NCBI GenBank assembly: GCA_963774555.1
Contig: CAVZFL010000001.1
Location: forward strand, 1,612,001-1,676,000
Origin: VRUE01 sp963774555
GTDB lineage: Bacteria; Actinomycetota; Thermoleophilia; Solirubrobacterales; 70-9
Direction of reading: 5' to 3'
DNA: 64,000 bases
Within the stretch, counting starts at the first letter, position 1; each line of letters opens with the position of its first letter. The notes under the pieces were generated by a model. The model ran no database searches. It saw only the letters and a list, made by a program, of their open reading frames with translations, and was not told the DNA's origin. Made by a program: the position numbers and the translations under genes. Shown piece by piece: positions 15,569 through 24,418 of the stretch.

Positions 15569-16878
15569 GGACGAAGCTGCCACCCGGCCCCCGCGCGCCC
15601 CGGCTGCTGCAGTCGCGGCGCTGGTCGCGCCAGCCGCTGCCCTTCCTCGAGCAGTGCCGGGAGCGCTACGGCGACACCTTCACCCTGCGCCTGCGCCACC
15701 TCGGCACCTGGGTCCTGCTCGCCGACCCCGAGGACGTCAAACGGATCTTCTCCGCCGACACCAACGACCTCGGCGTCGGGGTGCCGAACCTGGCCCTGCG
15801 GCCGGTGCTGGGGGCGCACTCGGTGATGCTGAGCGAGGAGCCCGAGCACATGGCCCGTCGCAAGCTGATGCTGCCCCGCTTCCACGGCGAGCGCATGCGC
15901 GAGGACGCCGAGGCGATGACCGAGCTGGCCCGTCGCGAAGTGCGCGACTGGCCGGTCGGGGAGCCGTTCCAGCTCTGGCCCCGGATGCAGAACCTCACGC
16001 AGGAGGTCGTGATGCGGGCGGTCTTCGGCGACGACGAAGGTCGGCTGGACCGGCTGCGGGCGCTGCTGACGAACTTGACCGAGGCGGTCAACGACGCTGG
16101 CCGGCTGCGCAAGCTCGCCCTCTTCGGGCCGCGCTGGCTCGAACGCAGCCGCGGCTGGCGGGCGGCGATGGCGCCGGTCGAAGCGGCGGTGCTGGAGGAG
16201 GCGCGGCGGCGGCGTGCCGAAGGCGAGAACGGCCGCCGCGACGCGGTCTCGATCCTGGTTGAGGCGCGCAACGAGGACGGCTCGCCGCTGAGCGAGAAAG
16301 AGCTGCGCGACGAACTGCTCACCCTGCTCACCGACGGCCCCACCTCGAGCTCGCTCGCCTGGGTCTTCGAGCGCCTCCTGCGCCACCCCGAGAAGCTCGC
16401 CCGCCTGCAGGAGGAAGTGTTGGCCGGCGGAGGCGAGGAGTATCTCGACGCGGTGATCAAGGAGACGCTGCGGCTGCGGCCGCCGGTCTCGGTGGTCGTT
16501 CGGCGCCTGCTCAAGCCGGCGAGGCTGGGCGGCTACGACCTTCCCGCGGGGACGCTGGTCGCCCCCTGCGTCTACCTGATCCACAACAGCGCCGAGATCT
16601 ACGAGGACCCCGGCAGCTTCGTCCCCGAGCGCTTCCTCGAGCGCCGCGCCGCCGTCCCCACCTGGATCCCCTTCGGCGGCGGCGCCCGCCGCTGCCTCGC
16701 CGCCAGCTACGCCGAACAGGAGATGAAGCGCGTCGTCCGCACCGTGCTCGAAGAGGTCGAGCTGGAGCCGGTCGAGTCGCGCTCGGAGCGGGTGAGCAGA
16801 GCCGCGATCGCCTTCAGCCCCGCCGAGCACGGCCTCGTCGTCGCCAAGCCCAGAGCAGTCGAACCGGTGGCCGCATGA
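15565..16878 (+). CDS. Cytochrome P450
   Basis: 437 aa from GTG 15565, which overlaps the mutase stop (GTGA). Proline-rich N-terminus LPPGPRAPRLLQ, I-helix segment LLTDGPTSSSLAW near residue 255, ExxR motif KETLRLRP, and the haem-binding loop FGGGARRCLAA with cysteine thiolate ligand. In the I-helix the usual acid before the conserved Thr is replaced (G-P-T), which occurs in some P450s with unusual chemistry or alternative proton delivery. There is no membrane anchor, as usual in bacteria. In this operon it probably oxidises the amino acid or its precursor; the substrate cannot be read from sequence. A ferredoxin and reductase that could serve it lie at 28.2-29.6 kb. Confidence 0.92.
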   Translation: MRTKLPPGPRAPRLLQSRRWSRQPLPFLEQCRERYGDTFTLRLRHLGTWVLLADPEDVKRIFSADTNDLGVGVPNLALRPVLGAHSVMLSEEPEHMARRKLMLPRFHGERMREDAEAMTELARREVRDWPVGEPFQLWPRMQNLTQEVVMRAVFGDDEGRLDRLRALLTNLTEAVNDAGRLRKLALFGPRWLERSRGWRAAMAPVEAAVLEEARRRRAEGENGRRDAVSILVEARNEDGSPLSEKELRDELLTLLTDGPTSSSLAWVFERLLRHPEKLARLQEEVLAGGGEEYLDAVIKETLRLRPPVSVVVRRLLKPARLGGYDLPAGTLVAPCVYLIHNSAEIYEDPGSFVPERFLERRAAVPTWIPFGGGARRCLAASYAEQEMKRVVRTVLEEVELEPVESRSERVSRAAIAFSPAEHGLVVAKPRAVEPVAA

Positions 16879-16880
16879 CG

Positions 16881-16926
16881 GGTGCAACGCATAGACCCCC
16901 CGACAGGGGGACAAGGCGTTGCAGCC
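16881..16926. repeat. REP-like palindrome, copy 2
   Basis: GGTGCAACGC, spacer ATAGA, CCCCCC-(GACA)-GGGGG, spacer ACAAG, GCGTTGCAGCC. It starts two bases after the P450 stop. Outer 7-bp and inner 5-bp stems can form one hairpin. Confidence 0.9.
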
Positions 16927-16952
16927 GTGGGCGGGCTGGCTGCAGCTCGGCG

Positions 16953-16997
16953 GGTGCAACGCATAGACCACTTGGCAGGGGGACAAAACGTTGCACC
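16953..16997. repeat. REP-like palindrome, copy 3
   Basis: GGTGCAACGC, ATAGACCACTT, GGCAGGGGG, ACAAAAC, GTTGCACC. Tandem with copy 2 (26 bases between). The left inner arm is degenerate while the outer arms are kept. It ends eleven bases before the GTG of the flavoprotein gene. Confidence 0.85.
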
Positions 16998-17007
16998 TGG
17001 GGGTGTC

Positions 17008-18360
17008 GTGGATAGATACGACCTCATAGTCGTCGGCGCCGGTGCCAAGGCGGCCGGGATCGCGACCAAGGTTCATATCCTCAACAGCCTCGGGCTCGCC
17101 GAGCTCTCGATCAGGGTGATCGAGGGGACGGAGGTCGCCGCCTCGTGGAAGGGGCGCAACGGGATGACCTCGGGCGAGGAGCCGCTGGCGGTGACGCCGA
17201 TCAAGGACGTCGGCTTCCCCTACCAGAGCCACGTCGAGTTCGGCGAGGCGGGGGAGGCGATCGACGCTGCGCTGGCCCAGTTCACCTGGCAGCAGCACAT
17301 GATCAGCAGGCGCCGCTACGCGCGCTGGGTCGACGCCGGCTCACCGCCGGTGCGCCACCGCGACTACGGCGAGTACCTGACCTGGGTCTTCTCGCGCGCC
17401 ACCGAGGGTGTCAGCCACCTGCGCGGCCGGGTCCGGCAGGTGACGCTGGAGGAGGGCGGGAAGCGCTGGGCGGTCGAGGTCGAGACCCCCGAGGGCCCCT
17501 CGCTCGAGGTCGGCGCAGCGCTCGTGCTGACCGGCCCGGGCATCCACCGCGCCTTCCCGCACGAGCCCGCGGTCGCCTCGCGCGTCTTTCACTGCGACAG
17601 CAAGCGCAGCGATTTCGCCCGCATCCCCGAGGACCGCCAGTGCGACGTGGCGATCGTCGGCGGCGGCGAGAGCGCGCTCAGCGCAACGATGTTCCTGCGC
17701 GGCCTGCGGCCCGATTGTCGCTTCACGATCTACACGCCGATGCTGCCGATGAGCCGCGGTGAGAGCTTCCTCGAGAACCGGGTCTTCTCCAACCCCGACA
17801 CGGTCGAATGGGAGTCGCTGGACCAGCAGACCCGGCGCGACTTCGTCAAGCACTCCGACCGCGGCGTCTTCGACCCACCGAGTCTCTCGGCGATCGCCTA
17901 CGACGACCGCTGCCGCTTCGTCACCGGCCGGGTCACCGACGTCGGCGCGGCGGGCGGGGATCGGGTGCGCCTCGAGTACGAATCGCCGGAGGGGAGCGCC
18001 GGCGCCGAGCACGACTACGTCGCCAACTGCACCGGGTTCGACCTGCTCGCGCAGCTGCGCACGCTCTTCCCGGCGGCGGTGCGCGAGGAGATCGAGCGGC
18101 GCGCCGGCCAGGTCTGGGACCTGCCCGCCGGCGGCGAAGTCGCGATCGGCCGCAACCTCGAGCTGCGCGGGATGGAGCCGCGACTCCAGATCCCCGGCCT
18201 CGCCGGGCTGAGCCAAGGGCCCGGCTTCGCCAACCTCGGTGCCCTCGGCCTGCTCTCCAACCGTGTTTTGCAGCCTTTTCTTTCCGAGCTTCGCCCGACG
18301 GATCAGGAAAGCGCAAATTACTTGACAGGTACAGAGCAGTCACATAAGGTCGCGCAATGA
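17008..18360 (+). CDS. Flavin N-monooxygenase of the lysine/ornithine N-hydroxylase family
   Basis: 450 aa from GTG 17008; an upstream ATG at 16882 would translate only the repeat elements and is rejected. The FAD-binding motif DLIVVGAGAKAAGIA is at the N-terminus, FPYQSHVEF and FTWQQHMISRRRYARWV follow, and the NADPH-binding motif DVAIVGGGESALSA is near residue 215. Substrate-binding motifs of the family follow (NRVFSNPDTVEW, NCTGFDL). The best analogues I recall are MbtG-like lysine N6-hydroxylases of mycobactin pathways. It should N-hydroxylate a primary amine with FAD, NADPH and oxygen. In this operon the amine may be on the non-canonical amino acid. It ends with ATGA overlap with the lipoprotein gene. 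Confidence 0.85.
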   Translation: MDRYDLIVVGAGAKAAGIATKVHILNSLGLAELSIRVIEGTEVAASWKGRNGMTSGEEPLAVTPIKDVGFPYQSHVEFGEAGEAIDAALAQFTWQQHMISRRRYARWVDAGSPPVRHRDYGEYLTWVFSRATEGVSHLRGRVRQVTLEEGGKRWAVEVETPEGPSLEVGAALVLTGPGIHRAFPHEPAVASRVFHCDSKRSDFARIPEDRQCDVAIVGGGESALSATMFLRGLRPDCRFTIYTPMLPMSRGESFLENRVFSNPDTVEWESLDQQTRRDFVKHSDRGVFDPPSLSAIAYDDRCRFVTGRVTDVGAAGGDRVRLEYESPEGSAGAEHDYVANCTGFDLLAQLRTLFPAAVREEIERRAGQVWDLPAGGEVAIGRNLELRGMEPRLQIPGLAGLSQGPGFANLGALGLLSNRVLQPFLSELRPTDQESANYLTGTEQSHKVAQ

Positions 18361-19915
18361 CCAGTCAGAGCAGGGGGCGGCGTGCCGCGCGAACCGCGGT
18401 GGGAATCATGGTGCTGGTGTTGACGCTGGCGCTCGTCGGCCTGGTTGCGGGCTGCGGCTCCTCGTCCTCGAGTGGCGAAGAAGAAGCGAACTTCAACGGC
18501 TCCGGCTACCCGGGCGTCGACGCCGCCAACACGCGCAACCCGAAAAGCGAAATCAACAGCGAAAACGTCAGCGAGCTCTCGGTCGCCTGGACCGCGTCGA
18601 TCCCGGGCACGAGCAACTTCGGCAGCTACGCCTCGACGCCGGTGATCGACGAGGGCGTGATCTACTCGCAGGACCTCGCCTCCAACGTGCAGGCGCTCAG
18701 CCTCGACAGCGGCGAAGTCCTCTGGTCGACTTCCTTCGAACAGCCGGACGAGGGGCCGAACGGAGTCGTCGTCGCGGGCGGCATGGTCTTCGGTGCCACC
18801 CCAACCGAAGCCTTTGCGCTCAACCAGAAGAACGGCGAACAGGTCTGGTCGGTGAAGCTGACGCGCAACCAGCACGAGGGCATCGACATGGCGCCCGGCT
18901 ACGACGACGGCTTGGTCTACGTCTCCACCGTGCCGCTCAACGCCAGCGCAGCCTATGAAGGCGGCGGCGCCGGCGTGCTCTGGGCGCTCGACGCCAAGAC
19001 CGGCAAGAAAAAGTGGCACTTCGACACCGTCCCGGAGAGCCTCTGGGGCAACAAGGCCGTCAACGCCGGCGGCGGCGTCTGGTACCCGCCCGCGTTCGAC
19101 GAAAAGGGCGGGATGTACTTCGGAGTGGGGAACCCGGCGCCGTTCCCCGGCACCGCGGAACAGCCCTTCGGATCGAGCCGGCCGGGGCCCAACCTCTACA
19201 CCGACACGCTGGTCAAGCTCAACGCCAAGACCGGCAAGATGGAGTGGTACCACCAGGTCACCCCCCACGACCTCTACGACTGGGACTTCCAGGGCCCGCC
19301 GATCCTGCTCGAAGCCGGCGGCAAGAAGATCGTCGCCGCCGCCGGCAAGAACGGGATCGCCCTGGCCGCCGACCGCGAAACCGGCAAGGTGCTCTGGCAG
19401 CGCCCCGTCGGCACCCACAACGGCCACGACGAAGACGGCCTGCTGGCGATGCGCGGCGAAGAGTCGAAGATCAAGACCGGAACCGTGTATCCCGGCACGC
19501 TCGGTGGCGTGATCGCGCCGATGTCGACCGACGGCAAGTCGCTCTTCCTGCCGATCGTCAACAGCCCGCTCAGCCTCGTCTCCGGCAGCGAAACCAGCGA
19601 AGGCGGCGAAGTCTTCAGCGGCGAAGTCTGTGGCGCTCGACGCCGCCAGCGGGAAAATCGAGTGGAAACAGGAACTGGCGACGCCGGCCTTCGGCGCCAC
19701 CACCGCGGTCAACGACCTCGTCTTCGCCACCGCCTACGAAGGCACGGTCAGCGCCTTCGACGCCAAGAGCGGCCAGGTCGTCTGGCGTGAAAAGCTCCCG
19801 GCCGGCACCAACTCCGGGGTGATGGCCAACGGCAGCACCCTGATCGCCCCCGCCGGCCGTCGCCGCCGCCGAAGGCCAGGTCCCCAAAATAGTCGCCTAC
19901 CGCCTCGGCGGTTGA
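18357..19915 (+). CDS. PQQ-like beta-propeller lipoprotein (two 1-nt frameshifts)
   Basis: About 518 aa when repaired. Signal peptide with lipobox: TLALVGLVAGCGSSS, so the protein should be lipid-anchored outside the membrane. The body is a quinoprotein-type eight-bladed propeller with tryptophan-docking repeats (for example GEVLWSTSFEQ, NGEQVWSVKLT, TGKKKWHFDTV, TGKVLWQRPVG, SGKIEWKQEL, SGQVVWREKL). An extra base near 19628 and another near 19855 move the frame; on either side the propeller repeats continue. It may be a redox enzyme or only a scaffold, since PQQ ligands cannot be assigned by eye. It overlaps the flavoprotein gene by ATGA, so it belongs to the tRNA/synthetase operon. Confidence 0.8.
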
Positions 19916-19922
19916 GCGGCGC

Positions 19923-20423
19923 TCAGCCGTTCGTCGCGACCTCGCGCAGGCGGTGGCTGTCGACGTCGTAGACGAAGCCGCGCACCTGGTCGCGGTGGGG
20001 CAGGAAGGGCGACTGGCGCACGCGCAGGATCGATTGCCGCACGTCGGCCTCGACGTCGACGAAGGACTCGATCGCGAAGGCCGGCGCGACCCCCGTCGCC
20101 TCCTGCAGCTCGGCTCGGAATGCGTCGTCGCTGAGCTTCTGCATGCCGCAGTCGGTGTGGTGGATCAGCATCACCTCGCGGGTGCCGAGGCGGCGCTGGG
20201 AGACCGCCAGGGAACGGATCACGTCGTCGGTGATCACCCCGCCGGCGTTGCGCAGCACGTGCGCCTCGCCGTCGCCGAGGCCAAGGGCGGCGAAGACGTC
20301 GAGGCGCGAGTCCATGCAGGTGACCACGGCCAGCTGCCGGCTCGGACGCACGTCGAGGTGCCGCTCCGGCAGGGCGGCGGCAAAGCCCTCGTTGTTGGCG
20401 ATCAGCTCGTCGACGACGCTCAC
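19923..20423 (-). CDS. Beta-class carbonic anhydrase
   Basis: 166 aa. The zinc-ligand motifs of small beta-carbonic anhydrases are intact: TCMDSRLD (Cys and the Asp-Arg dyad) and LIHHTDCGM (His and Cys). NAGGVITDDVIRSL is the conserved structural loop. The protein resembles the short plant-type/Mycobacterium Rv1284-like subclass. It interconverts carbon dioxide and bicarbonate in the cytoplasm. It converges on the quinoprotein gene with seven bases between stops and sits alone; the following gene (HipA) is on the same strand with a twelve-base gap but is functionally unrelated. Confidence 0.92.
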   Translation of the reverse strand: MSVVDELIANNEGFAAALPERHLDVRPSRQLAVVTCMDSRLDVFAALGLGDGEAHVLRNAGGVITDDVIRSLAVSQRRLGTREVMLIHHTDCGMQKLSDDAFRAELQEATGVAPAFAIESFVDVEADVRQSILRVRQSPFLPHRDQVRGFVYDVDSHRLREVATNG

Positions 20424-20435
20424 GGAGGGGCAACC

Positions 20436-21710
20436 CTACTGGCCGCTGGGGGAGCCGACAATCTCTCGCGCCAGGCGCGCCTGCTCGTGCTCGAAGGCCG
20501 TCTCCATCTGCTCGACGGCCGCTTGGTCGAGCCCGGTCTCCTCCGCCACGCTTCGCCACCGTGTCGTCGACTCGACTACTTCCGCGAGTGTCGTCCGTGC
20601 TTCCTCGGGGCCCAGGCGGAAGTACTCGGCGACCCCCATCAGCAGCTCGATCCGCGCCGCGCTGGAGTCGTAGTCGATCGATGTGCTGAGGTGCTTGGGC
20701 CCGGGGCTCGGGTCCGGGTTGAGGTCGAAGGCCGGGGCAAGGGACCAGCCGGCGGTGCTCGTGCGCAGGAAGCCAAGGTTGCGCAGGTGGTCATCGGTGT
20801 TGCTGATCAGGATCGCGAAAGCGATTCGCCGCCACATCTGCCGCAGGTCTGCGGTCGCATTCGGGGAATGGCGCTCGCTCGCGTCTGCGACGTCGAGATA
20901 GCTGCCCTGCTCTCCGTCGCTTGCCTCGAGCATGGTCATCGCGCTCACGTACCCGATTCGCTGCTCGCCGGCCCGGTCGAAGCGATCCAGGATCAATACC
21001 GCTTTGCCGTCGATTGGATGGAGCGTCCACGCGGGGACGTCGATTCCGGCATGCTCGGCGAGCTTCAACGCAACCGCCTCCCAGCGCATCACATCCCATT
21101 CGTCGTTCGCCGGACTCGGGAACTTGGCGATAGCGATCCTGCCGCCGGGGTCGAGCAGATGGGCCTTCGGTCGTGCGCCGCCCAGTGAGCTTCCGCCGCG
21201 TAGCAGTCTTTCCAGGGCGGGCTGGTCGGCTTCGTCGCGATCCAGTCGCTCTGCGGCCGAGAGCAGATCCGGGAGCTCGATCAGATCGGGGATGCCACCG
21301 TGCTCGTCAGCCAGGTAGGTGCCCGATTGCGGATCGCGGAAGCGCAGCGCCCCCTGGCGCAGGTCGTCGCGGGCGCCGAGCAGGTAGTCGATCTCGCCGA
21401 AGCTGCGCTGGGCTTCGCCATCGTCTCGCGCGCGCCGCCGCTCGGCGCGGTGGATGAGGCGCCGGCCCCAGCGGTCCGGTGCGCAGTCGGAGAAGGCGCC
21501 AAAGATCGACCGGCCCTCGGGCGTCTGCTGCTGGCCGTCGAGCAGGGGCAGCTGCGGGTCGAGCTCGTAGGCATCGGCTCGGGCCAAGTATTCGGCCGTG
21601 TAGCTGAAGGTCGCCGACTCGCTGTGAGTCCGGCGATGCGACCACAACCGGCCGGCGAGGACGTCCTCGCCACCGATCTGGACGAGCACGTCAACCGCGG
21701 TGTCAGCCAT
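20436..21710 (-). CDS. hipA: HipA-family serine/threonine kinase toxin
   Basis: 424 aa. N-terminal HipA subdomain (DVLVQIGGEDVLAGRLW, RAESATFSYTAEYL-like) and the C-terminal kinase domain: GGARPKAHLLD (phosphate/P-loop-like region), IAKFPSPANDEWDVMRWEAVAL (ATP-site Lys and Glu), FDRAGEQRIGYVSAMTML, and the catalytic ILISNTDDHLRNLGFL with Asp-Asp-His, followed by AFDLNPDPS (metal-binding Asp). All catalytic elements appear intact. HipA of E. coli phosphorylates glutamyl-tRNA synthetase; whether this homologue does so is unknown. It overlaps the upstream hipB by eight bases. Confidence 0.92.
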   Translation of the reverse strand: MADTAVDVLVQIGGEDVLAGRLWSHRRTHSESATFSYTAEYLARADAYELDPQLPLLDGQQQTPEGRSIFGAFSDCAPDRWGRRLIHRAERRRARDDGEAQRSFGEIDYLLGARDDLRQGALRFRDPQSGTYLADEHGGIPDLIELPDLLSAAERLDRDEADQPALERLLRGGSSLGGARPKAHLLDPGGRIAIAKFPSPANDEWDVMRWEAVALKLAEHAGIDVPAWTLHPIDGKAVLILDRFDRAGEQRIGYVSAMTMLEASDGEQGSYLDVADASERHSPNATADLRQMWRRIAFAILISNTDDHLRNLGFLRTSTAGWSLAPAFDLNPDPSPGPKHLSTSIDYDSSAARIELLMGVAEYFRLGPEEARTTLAEVVESTTRWRSVAEETGLDQAAVEQMETAFEHEQARLAREIVGSPSGQ

Positions 21711-22062
21711 CGTTCCGGCCGGTCAAGTCACGCGGGCGCACGCGCTGGGGGAGTCGCTCGTCAGCCCGCATTCGCCCCACATCGGAGCGATGGGGATCGA
21801 GCGCCTTCGGCAGGCTGTCGAGAATGCCGAGGGCGCGAAGCACGCGGAAGGTGTTCTCCAAGCTGACCCCGCCGTCGCCTTTTTCGAGGCGGGCTACGGT
21901 GCCGCGTGAGACACCGGACCGATCGGCGAGTTGGGCCTGGGTCAACCCCCGCAGCTTGCGCCAGGTAGCGGTCGCCTCGGCGACGCCATGCAACGCCCTG
22001 CGGATTTGCGGGGGCGCTGCAGGCGCTTTGCCACGGGTTTTCCTTTTCTCATACGGTCTCAT
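21703..22062 (-). CDS. hipB: HipB-like XRE-family antitoxin/repressor
   Basis: 119 aa. A cro/C1-type helix-turn-helix lies around residues 35-85: TWRKLRGLTQAQLADRSGVS is followed by RGTVARLEKGDGGVSLENTF. The N-terminus is basic. Gene order hipB-hipA with an eight-base overlap is the usual arrangement in which HipB neutralises HipA and represses the operon. The likely operator is the AT-rich inverted repeat immediately ahead of the ATG. The C-terminal tail after residue 90 is basic, longer than in E. coli HipB. Confidence 0.9.
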   Translation of the reverse strand: MRPYEKRKTRGKAPAAPPQIRRALHGVAEATATWRKLRGLTQAQLADRSGVSRGTVARLEKGDGGVSLENTFRVLRALGILDSLPKALDPHRSDVGRMRADERLPQRVRPRDLTGRNDG

Positions 22063-22065
22063 ATC

Positions 22066-22092
22066 TAGATCATAATATCATTTAACGATCTA
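22066..22092. promoter_or_regulatory. Inverted repeat, candidate HipB operator
   Basis: TAGATC, 15 bases, GATCTA, in an unusually AT-rich stretch between the hipB start codon (22062) and the divergent ZIP transporter gene. Position and symmetry fit autorepression by HipB; it may also affect the divergent gene. Confidence 0.5.
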
Positions 22093-22151
22093 AATATAAA
22101 CCTTTACTTTCCTACGACGCCTACTGCTGCCTCGCCCGCTAGGTTTCTCTC

Positions 22152-22892
22152 ATGCCCCAAGTGGTCGTTCTGGTGCTTGCGGCTTCCGGCACCGCTCTAG
22201 CGACTGGGTTGGGGGCGATTCCCGTTTGGCTGCTGGGCAGGCGAGCAGCACGGCTGACCCCGGCCCTGCTCGGCTTCGCCGCTGGCGTGATGGGCGTGGC
22301 CGCGCTCGCCGGGCTGCTGATCCCGGCCACCGAAGAAGGCTCGGCGGCGACCGTCGTGCTCGGCCTCGCGGTCGGCCTCGCCTTCCTCGTCCTCGCTCGG
22401 CGCCACCTCGACGCCGACGCCGGCTTCATGGGTCGCAGCGGCCCCGGCGCCCGCACCTCGGCCCTGGTCTTTCTCGTCCTCTTCGTCCACAGCCTGCCCG
22501 AGGGCTTCGCGGTCGGCACCGCCTTCGCCTCCGATCGCGCCGGCCTCAGCCTCTTCGTCATCCTCGCGATCGCGATCCAGAACATCCCCGAGGGGACCAG
22601 CGTCGCGATCCCGATGGCCGAGGCGGGCTTCGGCCGCGCCCGCCAGTTCTGGGTTGCGGTCGGCACCAGCGCGCCGCAGCCGCTCGGCGCCCTGATCGCC
22701 TTCGTCGCGGTCGAGCAGATCAACGGCCTGCTGGCCTTCTCCTTCGCCTTCGCGGCCGGCGCGATGCTGGCCCTGATCGCAACCGAGCTGCTGCCGCAGG
22801 CATACGCGAAAGGGGTTCGGCTCGGACCCAGCGCCGGTATGGCGGCTGGTGCTGCGGTGATGCTGGTGCTCAGCTTCGCTTTGGGGGTGTGA
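22152..22892 (+). CDS. ZIP-family metal transporter
   Basis: 246 aa, eight predicted membrane helices. The metal-site helices carry HSLPEGFAVG (TM4) and QNIPEGTSVA (TM5), the defining ZIP motifs with His, Glu and Asn ligands. The cytoplasmic loop between helices 3 and 4 is short (RRHLDADAGFMGRSG) with only one His. This class (GufA/ZupT-like) imports zinc and other divalent cations. Start ATG 22152 has a weak upstream purine tract. It converges on the Nramp-like gene with 13 bases between, so the two metal transporters form a convergent pair. Confidence 0.92.
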   Translation: MPQVVVLVLAASGTALATGLGAIPVWLLGRRAARLTPALLGFAAGVMGVAALAGLLIPATEEGSAATVVLGLAVGLAFLVLARRHLDADAGFMGRSGPGARTSALVFLVLFVHSLPEGFAVGTAFASDRAGLSLFVILAIAIQNIPEGTSVAIPMAEAGFGRARQFWVAVGTSAPQPLGALIAFVAVEQINGLLAFSFAFAAGAMLALIATELLPQAYAKGVRLGPSAGMAAGAAVMLVLSFALGV

Positions 22893-22905
22893 GAAGGACG
22901 CCGGC

Positions 22906-24213
22906 TCAGAGCAACGAGAGCACCGCCAGCGCTGCGACCGAAATCGCGATCACGCCGAGGGCGATGCCGGTGGTGAGGCGGCCGGTGCGGCCGAGGGCGT
23001 GCTCGCCCATCAGCTCGTGGTCCTGACCCAGTGAGCGCATGAAGGGGAGCAGGACGAGGAGGAGGACGGCGTTGAGGGCCTGGGAGAGGAAGAGGATCGG
23101 GATCAGCGGCGCGCCGGGGATGAGCACGAGGATGGCGGCGATGGCGACGACGACGGCGTAGCTGAGGTAGAAGGAGCGGGCTTCGTCGAAGCTGTCGTTG
23201 AGGTCGGCCTTGCGGCCCAGCGTCTCGGAGACCGAGTAGGCGGTGGAGAGGGGGACGATCGCCGCGGCGAGTAGGGCGGCGCCGAGGAAGCCGAGCCCGA
23301 ACAGGGTCGCCGCGGTGTCGCCGGCGAGCGGTTCCAGCGCCCTCGCGGCGTCGCTGGCGTCATTTACGTCGATGCCTTGGACGTGCAGGGTCGCGGCGCA
23401 GGCGATGACGACGAAGAAGCCGATCACCCCGGTCAGCACCGCGCCGACGATCACGTCGACCCGCTCGTAGACGAGATCCTTGACCTGCAGCTTCTTGTCG
23501 ACGGCGTAGGACTGGATGAAGGCCAGGCCCCAGGGCGCCAGCGTCGTGCCGACCGTGGCCACGGCGACGAGCACGGCATCGCGGTTGAGCGGCAGGCCGG
23601 GCACGACCAGGCCCTTGGCGGCGGCGCCCCAGTCGGGGTGGGCGAGCACGCCGGAGATCACGTAGGCGACGAAGACCGAGCTCAGGGCGAGGAGGAAGTG
23701 CTCGACGTGGCGGAAGTTCTCGCGCAGGACCAGCGCCGAGACGCCGACCGCGGCCAGCGGCACGCTGATGTAGCGGCTCATGCCGCTGAGCAGTTCCATG
23801 CCCGCGGCGACGCCGGCGAACTCGGCGCAGAGGGTGCCGGTGTTGGCGAGGACGAGGGCGGCGAGGACGAGGTGGGCGGCGCGCTGTCCGTAGTGCTCCC
23901 GAACAAGCGTGAGCAGCCCCTTGCCGGTGACGATCCCCAGCCTCACGCCGAGCTCGTGGAAGATGATCAGGGCCGCGGTCGAGAGCGCCAGCACCCAGAG
24001 CAGCTCGTAGCCGTATTTGGCGCCGAGGATCGAGTAGGTCGCGATCCCGGCCGGATCGTCGTCGGAGAGCCCGGCCAGCAGGCCGGGGCCGACCACCGCC
24101 AGCAGGGTCGCGGCCACGCCTCCACGCAGCAGCAGGTGCCGGCGCCGGGCCAGGCGCCAGTGCGTGTGCCGGCCGGGCGTGCGGTGGCCGCGGTGCTCAG
24201 AGGGTCTTGGCAT
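22906..24213 (-). CDS. Nramp-like divalent metal transporter
   Basis: 435 aa with about eleven membrane helices. The helix-1 motif reads GLSDDDPAGIATYSILGAKYGY, matching the Nramp D-P-G/A-N region but with Ala-Gly in place of Gly-Asn. The helix-6 motif, usually MPHN, is replaced by LAPWGLAFIQS. Both deviations remove standard metal ligands and are typical of Nramp-related proteins with altered selectivity (for example Mg2+ or Al3+ transporting relatives). The substrate should therefore not be assumed to be Mn2+ or Fe2+. The arginine/histidine-rich N-terminus of about 30 residues is cytoplasmic. Confidence 0.85.
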   Translation of the reverse strand: MPRPSEHRGHRTPGRHTHWRLARRRHLLLRGGVAATLLAVVGPGLLAGLSDDDPAGIATYSILGAKYGYELLWVLALSTAALIIFHELGVRLGIVTGKGLLTLVREHYGQRAAHLVLAALVLANTGTLCAEFAGVAAGMELLSGMSRYISVPLAAVGVSALVLRENFRHVEHFLLALSSVFVAYVISGVLAHPDWGAAAKGLVVPGLPLNRDAVLVAVATVGTTLAPWGLAFIQSYAVDKKLQVKDLVYERVDVIVGAVLTGVIGFFVVIACAATLHVQGIDVNDASDAARALEPLAGDTAATLFGLGFLGAALLAAAIVPLSTAYSVSETLGRKADLNDSFDEARSFYLSYAVVVAIAAILVLIPGAPLIPILFLSQALNAVLLLVLLPFMRSLGQDHELMGEHALGRTGRLTTGIALGVIAISVAALAVLSLL

Positions 24214-24331
24214 GGCACCAACTTTGACCTGCGCCCCCGACGTCTGCTCGAAGGGGTCTGTCGCCTTCGCTCAGAGAAAGGCGGAGACCGATGCGTGGTC
24301 GGCGGTACCGTCGCGTACTGCATATGAACTA

Positions 24332-24349
24332 GATTATTAGAGTAAAACT
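24332..24349 (+). promoter_or_regulatory. Upstream motif shared by the two TTA-rich genes, copy A
   Basis: GATTATTAGAGTAAAACT, 70 bases before the ATG. A close match (GATTATTTGAGTTTCAACT) lies upstream of the paralogue at 37677-37695. Shared AT-rich sequence in otherwise unrelated, GC-rich flanks suggests a common promoter or regulator site. Confidence 0.5.
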
Positions 24350-24418
24350 CCACGCTGGGAGATCGACGACTCGGTTGGTCTCCATCCAATCCAACTCCAT
24401 ACCTTCGGAAAGGAAACG

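Noticed and set aside
16882..17007. N-terminal extension of the N-hydroxylase
   Set aside because: It would translate only the two REP-like palindromes; the FAD motif begins right after GTG 17008.
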